Assembly: GCF_013426915.1 (NCBI RefSeq)
Contig: NZ_AP023181.1
Span: 1,860,001 to 1,924,000 of the forward strand
Direction of reading: 5' to 3'
DNA from: Paraburkholderia sp. PGU19
Lineage (GTDB): Bacteria; Pseudomonadota; Gammaproteobacteria; Burkholderiales; Burkholderiaceae
Length of the DNA: 64,000 nucleotides
Shown: positions 17,385 through 27,025 of the stretch, in pieces
Position numbering within the stretch: position 1 is the first letter of the stretch
How the letters are laid out: each line of letters begins with the position of its first letter
Position numbers and translations under genes: made by a program
Notes under the pieces: generated by a model
Told to the model about the DNA's origin: nothing
The model's input: only the letters and a program-made list of their open reading frames with translations
Database searches by the model: none

Positions 17385-18944
17385 ATGCGCAACATTACAG
17401 TACGGGCCAGCCTGCTTGCTTTGCTTGTGGTCTTCGCGTCGATGATTCTGCTGGGCGGCGTGGTCGGCATCGGGACACTGAAGATCGCCAACGGCAATGC
17501 GCAGAATCTGCGGGACATGGCGCGTCAGACCATTCTCGTCAACGATGCTTACAAGGACACGACACGCACGCGTTCGGCGATGGTGCGCGCCTACTCCGCG
17601 CTGAAGGAGCGCAATGACACGGCCACGCGCGACTCGGCACTGCAAAGCGCGCAACGCTCGCTCGACCTGTCCGTGCGCGAGACGCAGGCTTTCGAGAAGT
17701 CGGATGCGTTCGACGGCATGGACGCTGCGCTCAAGCAGCAATTGCTCGATTCGGCGACGCAACTTGCGACGACACTCAACCGTGCCGCCGACGCATTGCG
17801 CAACGGCGACACGGCGACCTACGCGGCACTCAACGATCGCGACATCACCGCGTCGGGCGCGGCCTACTCGGTGAACGTCGAGAAATTCCAGAAGCTCGCG
17901 AACCAGCTTTCAGAAGATGCGCTCGCGAGCGGCAACGAGCGCTATCAATGGATCGTCGGCACGGTGATGTTCGGCATTGCGATTGCAGTCGGCCTGATCG
18001 TGCTCGCGTACATTGCGTTGCAACGCACGGTCACCACGCCGCTTGCGCAGGCGGCCGACGTGCTAGATCGGATCGCGTCCAACGATCTGACGGTGCGCGT
18101 GCCCGAAGCGAGCAAGAGCGAGATCGGTCAGTTGTTCGCCGCGATGCACCGGATGCAGTCGGGTCTCACGCGGACTGTTTCCGGCGTGCGCGAAAGCTGC
18201 GAAGCGATTCATACGGCGGCGCGCGAGATCGCGGCGGGCAATCTCGATCTGTCGAGCCGCACGGAAGAGCAATCGGCGTCGCTTGAAGAAACGGCGGCGA
18301 GCATGGAGCAACTGACGTCGACTGTGAAGCAGAACGCCGAGCATGCGCGCGAGGCAAACCGGCTCGCCACGAATGCGGCCGATCTCGCGCAGCAGGGCGG
18401 CGATGTGGTCGAGCGCGCGGTGCATACGATGGCCGAGATCAGTTCGAGTTCGAGCAAGATTGCGGACATCATCGGCATGATTGACAGCATTGCGTTCCAG
18501 ACGAATATTCTCGCGCTGAATGCTGCCGTCGAGTCTGCGCGTGCGGGCGAGCAGGGGCGCGGGTTCGCCGTCGTCGCGGGTGAAGTGCGCACGCTCGCGC
18601 AGCGCAGCGCGGGCGCTGCACGCGAGATCAAGGCGTTGATCGGCACTTCCATCGATCACGTGCAGAACGGCAACGGACTCGTCGCGCAGGCGGGCGCGAC
18701 GATGACCGAGATTGTGCGATCGGTGCGCAATGTCGCGGGCATCATGGGCGAAATCACGACGGCGACGGCCGAGCAGAGCGACGGTATCGAGCAGGTCGGC
18801 CACGCCGTGAGCCAGATGGACCAGGTTACGCAGCAGAATGCGGCGCTCGTCGAGCAGGCGGCCGCCGCCGCAAGCGCGCTGGAAAGCCAGGCGCAGACGA
18901 TGCGCGAAGCCGTTTCGGCATTCCGGCTTGCCAAGGCGTTTTGA
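17385..18944 (+). CDS. Methyl-accepting chemotaxis protein, TarH-type sensor
   Basis: A 519-residue chemoreceptor. Helix 1 is VRASLLALLVVFASMILLGGVVG, the periplasmic four-helix sensor spans about residues 30-185, and helix 2 is IVGTVMFGIAIAVGLIVLAYIAL. A HAMP domain follows (TPLAQAADVLDRIASNDLTVR), then the methylation helices ([20 protein letters not shown], and a second site near the end with [17 protein letters not shown]) and the hairpin tip ([39 protein letters not shown]). The ATG at 17385 was preferred to a GTG six codons earlier; neither has a strong ribosome site. There is no C-terminal CheR-binding pentapeptide. Ligand unknown. Confidence 0.93.
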   Translation: MRNITVRASLLALLVVFASMILLGGVVGIGTLKIANGNAQNLRDMARQTILVNDAYKDTTRTRSAMVRAYSALKERNDTATRDSALQSAQRSLDLSVRETQAFEKSDAFDGMDAALKQQLLDSATQLATTLNRAADALRNGDTATYAALNDRDITASGAAYSVNVEKFQKLANQLSEDALASGNERYQWIVGTVMFGIAIAVGLIVLAYIALQRTVTTPLAQAADVLDRIASNDLTVRVPEASKSEIGQLFAAMHRMQSGLTRTVSGVRESCEAIHTAAREIAAGNLDLSSRTEEQSASLEETAASMEQLTSTVKQNAEHAREANRLATNAADLAQQGGDVVERAVHTMAEISSSSSKIADIIGMIDSIAFQTNILALNAAVESARAGEQGRGFAVVAGEVRTLAQRSAGAAREIKALIGTSIDHVQNGNGLVAQAGATMTEIVRSVRNVAGIMGEITTATAEQSDGIEQVGHAVSQMDQVTQQNAALVEQAAAAASALESQAQTMREAVSAFRLAKAF

Positions 18945-18969
18945 TTACCCGCAGGACCGGATTTTTCAG

Positions 18970-19006
18970 GCTCCGTAAAAGAGGCTTTTACGGAGCGCCG
19001 TCTTTT
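18970..19006 (+). terminator. Intrinsic terminator after the chemoreceptor gene
   Basis: GCTCCGTAAAAG at 18970-18981 pairs perfectly with CTTTTACGGAGC at 18985-18996 around a 3-base loop, and a T run follows at 19001-19007. It lies 25 bases after the stop codon. Confidence 0.85.
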
Positions 19007-19072
19007 TCCGCTTGAGCACGCTTCTTAGACTGCACGTCAGTTCAACAACACGTGAAAGTCGAAGGAGTTCTC

Positions 19073-19360
19073 ATGCAATTTCTGTTTGCGATGCGCGTCA
19101 AGCATGACGCCACACCCGTCACGAATGAACAGCGCGCGATGGAAGTCGCGTATGTCAAAGAGCAGTACGCGACGGATACGATTCGTCAGGTCTGGACCCG
19201 CGCGGACCTGCCGGGCGCGTGCCTGCTGATCGAAGCGGAGGACGAAAGCGCAGCGCGTGCCACTGTCGAAGCACTGCCGCTGATGCAGTCCGGCAAGCTC
19301 GAAATCCAGATGTTCGTTCCGCTGCTGCCGTATCGCGGCTTCGCCGTCGCGGGTCAATGA
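19073..19360 (+). CDS. YciI-like / muconolactone-isomerase-fold small protein
   Basis: A 95-residue dimeric alpha+beta barrel protein (ferredoxin-like fold). The start follows GAAGGAG. The text MQFLFAMRVKHDATPVTNEQ, VKEQYATDTIRQVWTRAD and ACLLIEAEDESAARATVEAL resembles YciI and muconolactone-isomerase-like proteins of unknown substrate. Its stop overlaps the start of the next gene (ATGA), so the two are translationally coupled and probably work on the same compound. Confidence 0.65.
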   Translation: MQFLFAMRVKHDATPVTNEQRAMEVAYVKEQYATDTIRQVWTRADLPGACLLIEAEDESAARATVEALPLMQSGKLEIQMFVPLLPYRGFAVAGQ

Positions 19361-20286
19361 TGGAGCATGCGCTTCTGGAAAAGCCCAGCGAGCAGGCGGC
19401 CGAGTCGGATCACATGCGTCTGTACTTTCTCGACCACGGCGGCAATCGCGTGCTTTCGGCGACGAGCGATGGCGGCGAGTTCGAAGTACTGGTCGACGCT
19501 TGCTGCGCGGGACCGGACGGCGTCGCCATCGACACGGCGCGCGGTCATCTCTACTGGACGAACATGGGCGTGCCGTCGCGCAACGACGGTTTCATCATGC
19601 GTTGCGATCTCGACGGCGGCGACCTCACGACCATCGTGCCGCCGGGATTAACGCACACGCCAAAGCAATTGCTCATCGAGCCGCGCGGCGGCCATCTCTA
19701 CTGGTGCGACCGGGAAGGCATGCGCGTGATGCGTTGCAGTCTCGACGGATCGTCACTGGAGACGCTCGTGCAGACGGGCTATGGCGCACATCAACAGGCT
19801 GACGCACGGAACTGGTGTGTCGGACTCGCGCTCGATGTCGAACGTGAGCAGATCTACTGGACGCAAAAGGGCGCGACGAAATCGAACACGGGACGCATCC
19901 TCCGCGCGCCGCTGAATCCTCGCCGCAAGAGCGTGTCGCCAGCATCGCGCGACGGTATCGAAACCCTCTTCGACAACTTGCCGGAGCCCGTCGATCTCGA
20001 ACTCGATGTGGCGACGATGACGCTTTACTGGACCGATCGCGGCGCGCCGCCGTTCGGCAATACATTGAATCACAGCCGGCTTCAGCAGCGTGGCGAGACG
20101 GGTTTGCATGCCGACGTGTTGCTCGACGGCTTCAACGAGGCAATCGGATTGTCCGTGCATCCTTACCGCGACGTCGCTTATGTCAGCGATCTGGGCGGCA
20201 CGATCCGTCGCGTTTCGCTCGACGGCTCCGATGCGCGCGTCGTGCTGCGCGACGCCGGTAATCTGACGGGAATCGTCGCGGTCTAA
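19357..20286 (+). CDS. YWTD-repeat six-bladed beta-propeller protein
   Basis: A 309-residue cytosolic protein (no signal peptide) built from LDL-receptor-like YWTD repeats: HLYWTNMGVPSRNDGFIMRC, HLYWCDREGMRVMRCSLDGS, QIYWTQKGATKSNTGRILRA, TLYWTDRGAPPFGNTLNH and VAYVSDLGGTIRRVSLDGSD. The start overlaps the stop of the YciI-like gene by four bases; a second ATG follows immediately. In bacteria such propellers are often lactonase- or gluconolactonase-like, but catalytic residues could not be assigned, so the role stays open. Confidence 0.75.
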   Translation: MMEHALLEKPSEQAAESDHMRLYFLDHGGNRVLSATSDGGEFEVLVDACCAGPDGVAIDTARGHLYWTNMGVPSRNDGFIMRCDLDGGDLTTIVPPGLTHTPKQLLIEPRGGHLYWCDREGMRVMRCSLDGSSLETLVQTGYGAHQQADARNWCVGLALDVEREQIYWTQKGATKSNTGRILRAPLNPRRKSVSPASRDGIETLFDNLPEPVDLELDVATMTLYWTDRGAPPFGNTLNHSRLQQRGETGLHADVLLDGFNEAIGLSVHPYRDVAYVSDLGGTIRRVSLDGSDARVVLRDAGNLTGIVAV

Positions 20287-20302
20287 ACGGCGTCACGCAC
20301 AG

Positions 20303-21229
20303 TCACGAAACCAATGTGGCTTCCTGTGCAGCAAGTCGCGCGCTGAGTTCGTCCTTGAGGAAGTCGACGAACGTACGGATCTTCGCATCGACATAGCGGC
20401 GCGACGCGTAAACCGAATAGACATTGCGCGTCGGCAGTTGGAATTGCGGCAGGACGCGAACCAGCGTGCCTGCGCGAAGATCGTCGATAGCGGAATAGAC
20501 TGCGAGCGCGCCGATGCCCGCGCCCGCCCGCAGCGCCACGCGCAAAGCACCGGGGTCGTTGATCCGGTAGCGGGCCGCCGACGCATCCAGCAGCACGTCG
20601 CCGTCGGCGCCTTCGAGTTGCCAGCCATCCGTCGGCGAGGCGGCCGACTGCAGCCGCACGAATGCGTGGCCTTCCAGATCGTCAGGCGAGCGTAAAGGCG
20701 CATGCTTCTCCAGATACGACGGTGCGGCGACCAGCATGCTGTAGCTCGTACCCGTCACCTGGCTGACGTAACCCGAATCGGGCAGCGTTCGTGCCGTCAC
20801 GACGGATACGTCGAACTGTTCCTCGACGAGCCGCGGCATCGTCGACGACAACACGAGTTCGATCTCGATGTTCGGATAGCGCGCCTGATAGCCGACGATG
20901 CACGCGGCGAGATGAGTTTGTCCAAGGCCCGGCATTGCATGTACGCGCAGCGTGCCGTGCGGCTCGTTCATCGCGTTGCCGGCTTCGGCGTCGGCGTAGT
21001 CGAGATCGGCGAGAATCTGCTGGCATCGCTCGTAATAGCGGGCGCCTGCATCGGTCAGCGTGATGCGCCGCGTCGTGCGATGAAAGAGCCGCACGCGCAA
21101 ATCGTCTTCTAGCTCCGAAATGGCACGCGAGACGCGCGCCACATTGCTGTCGAGTACATTGGCTACGGCAGTGAAACTGCCGGTTTCGACGACCCGCGAA
21201 AAGACGCGCAGGCTGTGAATCTCGTCCAT
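20303..21229 (-). CDS. LysR family transcriptional regulator
   Basis: A 308-residue regulator of the CrgA-like subgroup. The N-terminal domain shows MDEIHSLRVFSRVVETGSFT and VARVSRAISELEDDLRVRLF, with wing HRTTRRITLTDAGARYYERC; the co-inducer domain begins near residue 90 (GTLRVHAMPGLGQTHLAACI). The start at 21229 is the conserved one for the family; a longer frame runs back into aldehyde dehydrogenase remnant DNA. It lies downstream of that remnant on the same strand. Targets are unknown; the hydrolase at 21573-22214 is one candidate. Confidence 0.88.
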   Translation of the reverse strand: MDEIHSLRVFSRVVETGSFTAVANVLDSNVARVSRAISELEDDLRVRLFHRTTRRITLTDAGARYYERCQQILADLDYADAEAGNAMNEPHGTLRVHAMPGLGQTHLAACIVGYQARYPNIEIELVLSSTMPRLVEEQFDVSVVTARTLPDSGYVSQVTGTSYSMLVAAPSYLEKHAPLRSPDDLEGHAFVRLQSAASPTDGWQLEGADGDVLLDASAARYRINDPGALRVALRAGAGIGALAVYSAIDDLRAGTLVRVLPQFQLPTRNVYSVYASRRYVDAKIRTFVDFLKDELSARLAAQEATLVS

Positions 21230-21339
21230 GAAGCGGTTTCCGTCTGTGGTGATGCGCCGGCATTCATGCGCTTCGAAACGACACGAACGTGCAACCGATC
21301 GAACGCACCGGTCACGCGCCCAGCACATGATTGCCGGCT

Positions 21340-21576
21340 TGCGTCGAGCCCATCGGCAATGCGTTCGAGAAACGCGGCGCGTTGTGCGAGGCTCGTATGG
21401 TTGTAGCTGTCGAATGCTTCATCGGCGAGGCGCGCTGCGCGATCCACTTCCGCGCGGCCGCCAAAGGCGAAGGGCGGTTCGATCTCGGCATTGGTGGCGG
21501 GATTGAGCGCTTTCATCGAGCCCGCGCTGGCGGGCACTTCCTGCGCGCCGATAAAGAGGCTGCCGGTGAGCATCAT
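21340..21576 (-). pseudogene. Truncated aldehyde dehydrogenase (2,5-dioxovalerate dehydrogenase-like), first ~79 residues only
   Basis: From the ATG at 21576 the frame reads LTGSLFIGAQEVPASAGSMK, ALNPATNAEIEPPFAFGG and RAAFLERIADGLDA, the N-terminus of a ketoglutarate-semialdehyde (2,5-dioxovalerate) dehydrogenase. After residue 79 (about 21340) the homology stops, and the frame continues into unrelated text until it runs inside the LysR gene. About 85 percent of the gene, including the catalytic Cys and Glu, is missing. Its start overlaps the stop of the hydrolase gene, so it was once the next gene of that operon. An internal deletion placed the LysR gene here. Confidence 0.82.
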
Positions 21577-22214
21577 GAGCGGGCTCCCTGTGCTTCAGCC
21601 AGCGCGGCGACCAGTTCTGCCGTTCTCAGTATTTCATGCGCGAAAGTAGGGCCGTTCAGTTCGTGGGCCGCGTGCATCATTTCCTTCGTGAAAGCGGCCG
21701 TTGCATCGCGCACGAGCGTGACGTGATAGCCCAGTTCCATCGCGAAACGGCACGTCGATTCCATGCAGGTATTCGCCAGCAGTCCAATGGCGATCACATG
21801 CGTGACGCCTTGCTGCTTGAGTTGAAAGTCGAGATCGGTGTTGGCGAAACCGCTTTGCGCCCAGTGTTCCTTGATGATGATGTCGCCTGCCTGCGGCTGG
21901 AAGTCGGGATGAAATTCGCCGCCCCACGTTCCCTTCTCGAACGTGTGACGTTGCTGCACGAGACGTTGCGTCGGATTCGGATGATCCCAGTTGTCGTAGT
22001 CGCCTGGTTCCCAACGGCGGTGTGGCACGTAGAACACCTGAACGTTGGCCTTGCGCGCAGCAGCGACGGCCGCACGAAGGTTGTCCAGCAAGCCGACTTC
22101 GGCGGCGATCTCCTTGATCATGGGGAAGACCTTGCCGCCTTCCGACAGAAAATCGTTGTACGGATCGACCAGCAGCAAGCCGGTGCGCTCCGCGCGATAA
22201 ACAGGATTGGACAT
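21573..22214 (-). CDS. Isochorismatase-like cysteine hydrolase
   Basis: A 213-residue hydrolase. The catalytic triad of the superfamily can be placed: Asp17 in LLLVDPYNDF, Lys115 in IIIKEHWAQSGF and Cys150 in LLANTCMESTCR. FANTDLDFQLKQQGVTHVIA and the C-terminal VRDATAAFTKEMMHAA are typical. The start at 22214 follows GGAGA. The closest described roles are biuret- or carbamoyl-type amide hydrolysis and isochorismate hydrolysis; the substrate is not predictable. The next gene in its operon is now only an aldehyde dehydrogenase stub. A 19-bp palindrome lies about 120 bases upstream. Confidence 0.85.
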   Translation of the reverse strand: MSNPVYRAERTGLLLVDPYNDFLSEGGKVFPMIKEIAAEVGLLDNLRAAVAAARKANVQVFYVPHRRWEPGDYDNWDHPNPTQRLVQQRHTFEKGTWGGEFHPDFQPQAGDIIIKEHWAQSGFANTDLDFQLKQQGVTHVIAIGLLANTCMESTCRFAMELGYHVTLVRDATAAFTKEMMHAAHELNGPTFAHEILRTAELVAALAEAQGARS

Positions 22215-22332
22215 TGCAGTTCTCCATTCGGGAAGGGTGCGAACTGGGGCCACGTCTCGCTGTCGACGCCGAGCCGCTTTTGTCGAACGAATCGTGACGT
22301 CTCACAACGTGCATCGCGATGACACAAAATAT

Positions 22333-22351
22333 CACTATGATAATCATAGTG
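22333..22351. promoter_or_regulatory. Perfect 19-bp palindrome, operator-like
   Basis: CACTATGAT at 22333-22341 and ATCATAGTG at 22343-22351 are exact complements around a single A. The AT-rich symmetric core TATGATAATCATA resembles sites of MarR- or TetR-type repressors. It lies 119 bases upstream of the hydrolase start at 22214. Confidence 0.6.
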
Positions 22352-22568
22352 TCAAGCGATGTGTACTTCCTGTCGTTGTTCCACGTTCGAATCGGAGCAG
22401 CGAGCCATGCTCGAAAGAAACGCCTTTGGAAGTGCCGCAAGCATACGACCCGCTATGAAGTGGCTGCATCGGAAGGGACACGTGCGTGAATTGGCTCACT
22501 ATCCGGGTCATGCGAGGAGAGCGGTGGCGCAACAATCGAGCGCATTCTTTCTGTCGCGGAACAGGCTG

Positions 22569-22593
22569 CTGTTTGAAAACCGTTTTCAAACAG
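22569..22593. promoter_or_regulatory. Perfect 25-bp palindrome, operator-like
   Basis: CTGTTTGAAAAC at 22569-22580 and its exact complement GTTTTCAAACAG at 22582-22593 flank a single C. Twelve-base perfect arms are far beyond chance for a 64-kb window and look like a TetR or LacI family operator. No start codon with a good gene follows within 400 bases on the plus strand. Confidence 0.65.
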
Positions 22594-23080
22594 GCGGACG
22601 AGATGCGAGTTTGCGATCTGGCCGGTTACGACGTGAACGCGCCACTATCGATGCATTCGCGTCACCTCGATCGGAACGCGTGTCCTGCGCTGCGTGACAT
22701 CGGCAAGGTCATTAAGATCACGCATGACTGCGAACTCGTCGCCGTGAATCTGTCTTCGGACCTGGCATGTTTTGCACTACTGCCATTCCTGTGAGCAGGC
22801 GCGGCAACGACTACGAGTTGTTCATCACCGACACAAGTGTTGTGCTGCCGCTGATATTTACGTCGAGTGTCCGCATTCACATAATCGGCTCACTTGTTGC
22901 AAATCACGAATCACGAACGATGAATCCTGATTCGCAGCAAAGCGGTGACGATATGAGCTTCGCCGACTGACACGGCGTATGGGCTTCAGGACGGGCAGTG
23001 ATAAGCGGTATGCCCGGGATATCAAACGCTGCGGCGCTCATCGCTCCGCCTACTCGTGCTTATTGCTAACAGGAACTTCC

Positions 23081-24406
23081 ATGCAAAACGATATCCTTTC
23101 CCAAGCCCCGTCGCGTCGCCGCTTTATCGGCGTGGCCGCTGCCGCGATCGCCGCAGGTTCGTTGAGTCGATTCGCCTTTGCGCAAACCAGTCAGGCAGTC
23201 ACTGAAATCACGCCTGCAGCCGGCGGCGACAAGACGGCCATTCGCAAACTTCGCGTACACGTGCCGGAATCGCAACTGACCGATCTGCGCCGACGCATCA
23301 AAGCCACAAAGTGGCCCGAACGCGAGACCGTCACCGATGCATCACAAGGTGTGCAACTCGCGACGATGCAAAAGCTTGCCACCTACTGGTCGACTAACTA
23401 CGACTGGCGCAAGGTGGAAGCGAGACTGAATGCGCTGCCGCAATACGTCACTGAAATCGACGGGCTCGATATTCACTTCATCCACGTACGATCGAAGCAG
23501 AAAGATGCTTTGCCGATGATCATCACGCACGGATGGCCCGGCTCGATCATCGAGCAAATGAAGGTGATTGATCCTCTGACCAATCCGACAGCGCACGGCG
23601 GCAATGCATCGGATGCGTTCGATGTCGTGATTCCGTCGCTTCCTGGCTACGGATTCTCCGGCAAGCCGACGGCAACAGGTTGGGACCCTGCACGCATCGC
23701 ACGCGCGTGGGTGGTGTTGATGCAGCGTCTCGGCTACACGCGATACGTCGCGCAAGGCGGCGATTGGGGCAATGCAGTGACGGAGCAAATGGCGCTTCTC
23801 ACGCCGCCGGGACTCATCGGCATTCATACGAACATGCCCGCCACCGTACCCGACGACATTGCGAATGCGCTCAAGTATGGCAACCCGCCGCCCGCCGGTC
23901 TGTCGCCCGATGAGCAGCACGCGTTCGATCAACTGGACTACTTCTACAAGCACGGTCTGGGCTACGCGCAAGAGATGGCGGGCCGGCCGCAAACGCTCTA
24001 TGGCATCGAAGATTCGCCGATCGGTCTTGCCGCGTGGATGCTCGATCACGACGCCGCGAGTCAGGCGATGATTGCGCGCGTATTCGATGGGCAAACAGAA
24101 GGGTTGTCGCGCGACGATGTACTCGACAACGTGACGCTGTATTGGGTGACGAATACGGGCATCTCGTCGGCGCGTCTCTATTGGGAGAACAAGCTGAACT
24201 TCTTTGCGCCGAAGCACGTCACCATTCCCGTCGCGGTCAGCGTGTTCCCGGATGAAATCTACTCGGCGCCAAAGAGCTGGACGGAGAAGGCGTATCCGAA
24301 GCTGATTCACTACAACCGTTTGCCGAAAGGCGGGCACTTTGCAGCCTGGGAACAACCGCAAGAGTTCACGGACGAAGTGCGCGTGAGTTTCCGCTCGCTG
24401 CGCTGA
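23081..24406 (+). CDS. Tat-exported epoxide hydrolase (alpha/beta hydrolase with EHN domain)
   Basis: A 441-residue protein. The start at 23081 follows AGGAA. A twin-arginine signal (SRRRFIGVAAAAIAAG, cleavage near AFA-Q, residue 34) sends it folded to the periplasm. The epoxide-hydrolase N-terminal (EHN) lid is at about 55-160 (IRKLRVHVPESQLTDLRRRI, YDWRKVEARLNALPQYVTEI), and the hydrolase core follows: oxyanion loop THGWPGSIIEQ, nucleophile Asp in AQGGDWGNAVTEQM, late His in KGGHFAAWEQPQEF. This is the juvenile-hormone/microsomal epoxide hydrolase class. It is monocistronic. Confidence 0.92.
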   Translation: MQNDILSQAPSRRRFIGVAAAAIAAGSLSRFAFAQTSQAVTEITPAAGGDKTAIRKLRVHVPESQLTDLRRRIKATKWPERETVTDASQGVQLATMQKLATYWSTNYDWRKVEARLNALPQYVTEIDGLDIHFIHVRSKQKDALPMIITHGWPGSIIEQMKVIDPLTNPTAHGGNASDAFDVVIPSLPGYGFSGKPTATGWDPARIARAWVVLMQRLGYTRYVAQGGDWGNAVTEQMALLTPPGLIGIHTNMPATVPDDIANALKYGNPPPAGLSPDEQHAFDQLDYFYKHGLGYAQEMAGRPQTLYGIEDSPIGLAAWMLDHDAASQAMIARVFDGQTEGLSRDDVLDNVTLYWVTNTGISSARLYWENKLNFFAPKHVTIPVAVSVFPDEIYSAPKSWTEKAYPKLIHYNRLPKGGHFAAWEQPQEFTDEVRVSFRSLR

Positions 24407-24462
24407 GATGAGATGAGGGTGCGGACGACGCGATGTACACGTCGTCCGTATTTCATCTCAGC
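24402..24462. terminator. Two-tier hairpin between convergent genes
   Basis: Inner arms CGGACGACG (24422-24430) and CGTCGTCCG (24440-24448) are nested in outer arms GCTGAGATGA (24402-24411) and TCATCTCAGC (24453-24462). It lies between the ends of the epoxide hydrolase and aldo/keto reductase genes and probably terminates both. Confidence 0.65.
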
Positions 24463-24471
24463 GGCGGCTAG

Positions 24472-25551
<1,080 letters not shown>

Positions 25552-25557
25552 TCACTA

Positions 25558-26481
25558 ATGCCGCGTCCTGGTCTGTCGGAACTATCGGCCTTCGTTTCCA
25601 TTGCACAACACCGCAGCTTCAGCGCCGCTGCGCGCGCAATGGGCGTGACGCCGTCCGCGCTGAGTCACGCAATGCGCGCGCTGGAGGGACGTCTGAACGT
25701 GCGGCTCTTTACGCGCACGACGCGATCGATGGCGCTGACCGAGGCAGGCGAGCAGTTGCTGCGTCGCGTGAGTCCCGCGATTCGCGATCTCGAAGACGCG
25801 GTGGATGAAGCCACGTCGGCACAGCACCGGCCGTCGGGATCGATTCGCATCAATTGCTCGGAGAATGGCGCAAAAGAAGTGATCCAGCAGGTGCTGCCGA
25901 CGTTTCTCGAGAAATATCCCGAGATTCATGTGGAGTTCGTGGTGGATACGCGGCTCGTCGATATCGTCGCGGGTGGCTTCGACGCGGGTATCCGCGTGAT
26001 GGAAGACGTGCCGCGCGATATGATCGCGATCCGCTTCGGACCGGAGATGCGCTTTTGCGCGGTTGCTTCACCCGAGTACATCGAGCGACATGGCATGCCG
26101 CAAAATCCGAATGATCTGCTCGATCACCGATGCATCCGTTTTCGATTCGAGAGCGGCGCGTTGTTCCGCTGGGATCTCGAACATCGCGGCCGACGCGTAT
26201 CGCTCGATGTCGGCGGTTCTGTGACCCTCGGCAATCTGAATCTGATGGTGTGGGCCGCGCTGTCGGGCATCGGCATTGCGTGGGTGCCCGAGACGCTGGT
26301 GAGCGAGCTGCTTGCGGCAGGCTTGCTGATCGACACACTGCCGGCGGCGGGGCCGTCGTTCGGGCAATGGTGCCTCTACTACCCGGCGAACCGCCATACG
26401 CCACCCGCGCTGCATCTGTTCGCGAACGCGGTGCGCGAGTGGGCGCGCGAGCAGAATGTGCGGACGCCCAATCCCGCCTGA
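25558..26481 (+). CDS. LysR family transcriptional regulator
   Basis: A 307-residue regulator. The DNA-binding domain is MPRPGLSELSAFVSIAQHRS, VTPSALSHAMRALEGRLNVR and the wing LFTRTTRSMALTEAG. The co-inducer domain starts near residue 92 (SGSIRINCSENGAKEVIQQV). The start at 25558 gives the normal family length; the frame remains open further upstream without a ribosome site. It faces the aldo/keto reductase with a 102-bp gap and most likely activates it in response to a reactive carbonyl or related effector, as is common for this pairing. Confidence 0.9.
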   Translation: MPRPGLSELSAFVSIAQHRSFSAAARAMGVTPSALSHAMRALEGRLNVRLFTRTTRSMALTEAGEQLLRRVSPAIRDLEDAVDEATSAQHRPSGSIRINCSENGAKEVIQQVLPTFLEKYPEIHVEFVVDTRLVDIVAGGFDAGIRVMEDVPRDMIAIRFGPEMRFCAVASPEYIERHGMPQNPNDLLDHRCIRFRFESGALFRWDLEHRGRRVSLDVGGSVTLGNLNLMVWAALSGIGIAWVPETLVSELLAAGLLIDTLPAAGPSFGQWCLYYPANRHTPPALHLFANAVREWAREQNVRTPNPA

Positions 26482-26515
26482 CCCTCGCGCGAAGGCAGCG
26501 CCCTGAGCGCGAACG

Positions 26516-26863
26516 TCAGTGCGAACGCCCGTCGTAATGCGTGACGGGTAACGCATCGATATCGATGTCTTCGAGACAGCGCACGTTGATGGCCGCCATC
26601 GGGCGGCCGTCGGGCGCGGTGCCTTCGCCGTACGGATGCATGCCGCAGACGGGGCAGAAGCGATGACGGATCACGTGCTTGTTGAAGGTGTACGTGCTGG
26701 CGTTCTGCTCAGGTGTCGTGAGATGGAGGTGCTCGAACGGGACGAACCACATCAACGCGCCTTTGCGCTGGCATATCGAACAGTTGCAGGCCATGACGCT
26801 GGTTGGCTCGCCTTCAACCTCGAAAGCGATGCGTCCGCAATGACAGCTTCCCTTATGCGACAT
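26516..26863 (-). CDS. GFA (glutathione-dependent formaldehyde-activating-like) zinc protein
   Basis: A 115-residue GFA-family protein. The zinc cysteines are all present: Cys7 and Cys9 (GSCHCG), Cys26, Cys28 and Cys31 (MACNCSICQRKG), and Cys70 and Cys73 (FCPVCGMHPYG). The start follows AAGGAGA. Members resemble the S-hydroxymethylglutathione synthase Gfa, but most have no proven activity. It stands alone between the LysR gene and a divergent chemoreceptor gene. Confidence 0.88.
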   Translation of the reverse strand: MSHKGSCHCGRIAFEVEGEPTSVMACNCSICQRKGALMWFVPFEHLHLTTPEQNASTYTFNKHVIRHRFCPVCGMHPYGEGTAPDGRPMAAINVRCLEDIDIDALPVTHYDGRSH

Positions 26864-27025
26864 GGCGATCTCCTTATGTGGATCGAATGATGCCGTCACG
26901 CTTCGGTGATGGCAACGTACGAACGTCCGTGTTCTATCCTCTGTTCGCAGTGTGGCATAAAGCCGCCTTCAGCCGTTCGTTGGTTTGCCGTAAACAAGTT
27001 GTAACCAACAACGGGGCACGATGCA

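Larger units (their letters stand above)
22215..23080. other. Long gene-free spacer with two perfect palindromes
   Basis: These 866 bases separate the divergent hydrolase and epoxide hydrolase genes. Several short frames cross it (for example plus 22359-22697 and 22486-22794) without recognisable text. Two perfect dyads stand out (22333-22351 and 22569-22593), so regulator genes once or still acting here are likely, but none is adjacent. Confidence 0.45.

Noticed and set aside
21312..21338. Possible C-terminal end of the lost aldehyde dehydrogenase (reading AGNHVLGA and stop)
   Set aside because: Only eight residues and no firm match; too short to claim that both gene ends survive.
22359..22794. 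Possible short genes around the 25-bp palindrome
   Set aside because: The frames cross the palindrome itself, have no good ribosome site and no protein-like composition.
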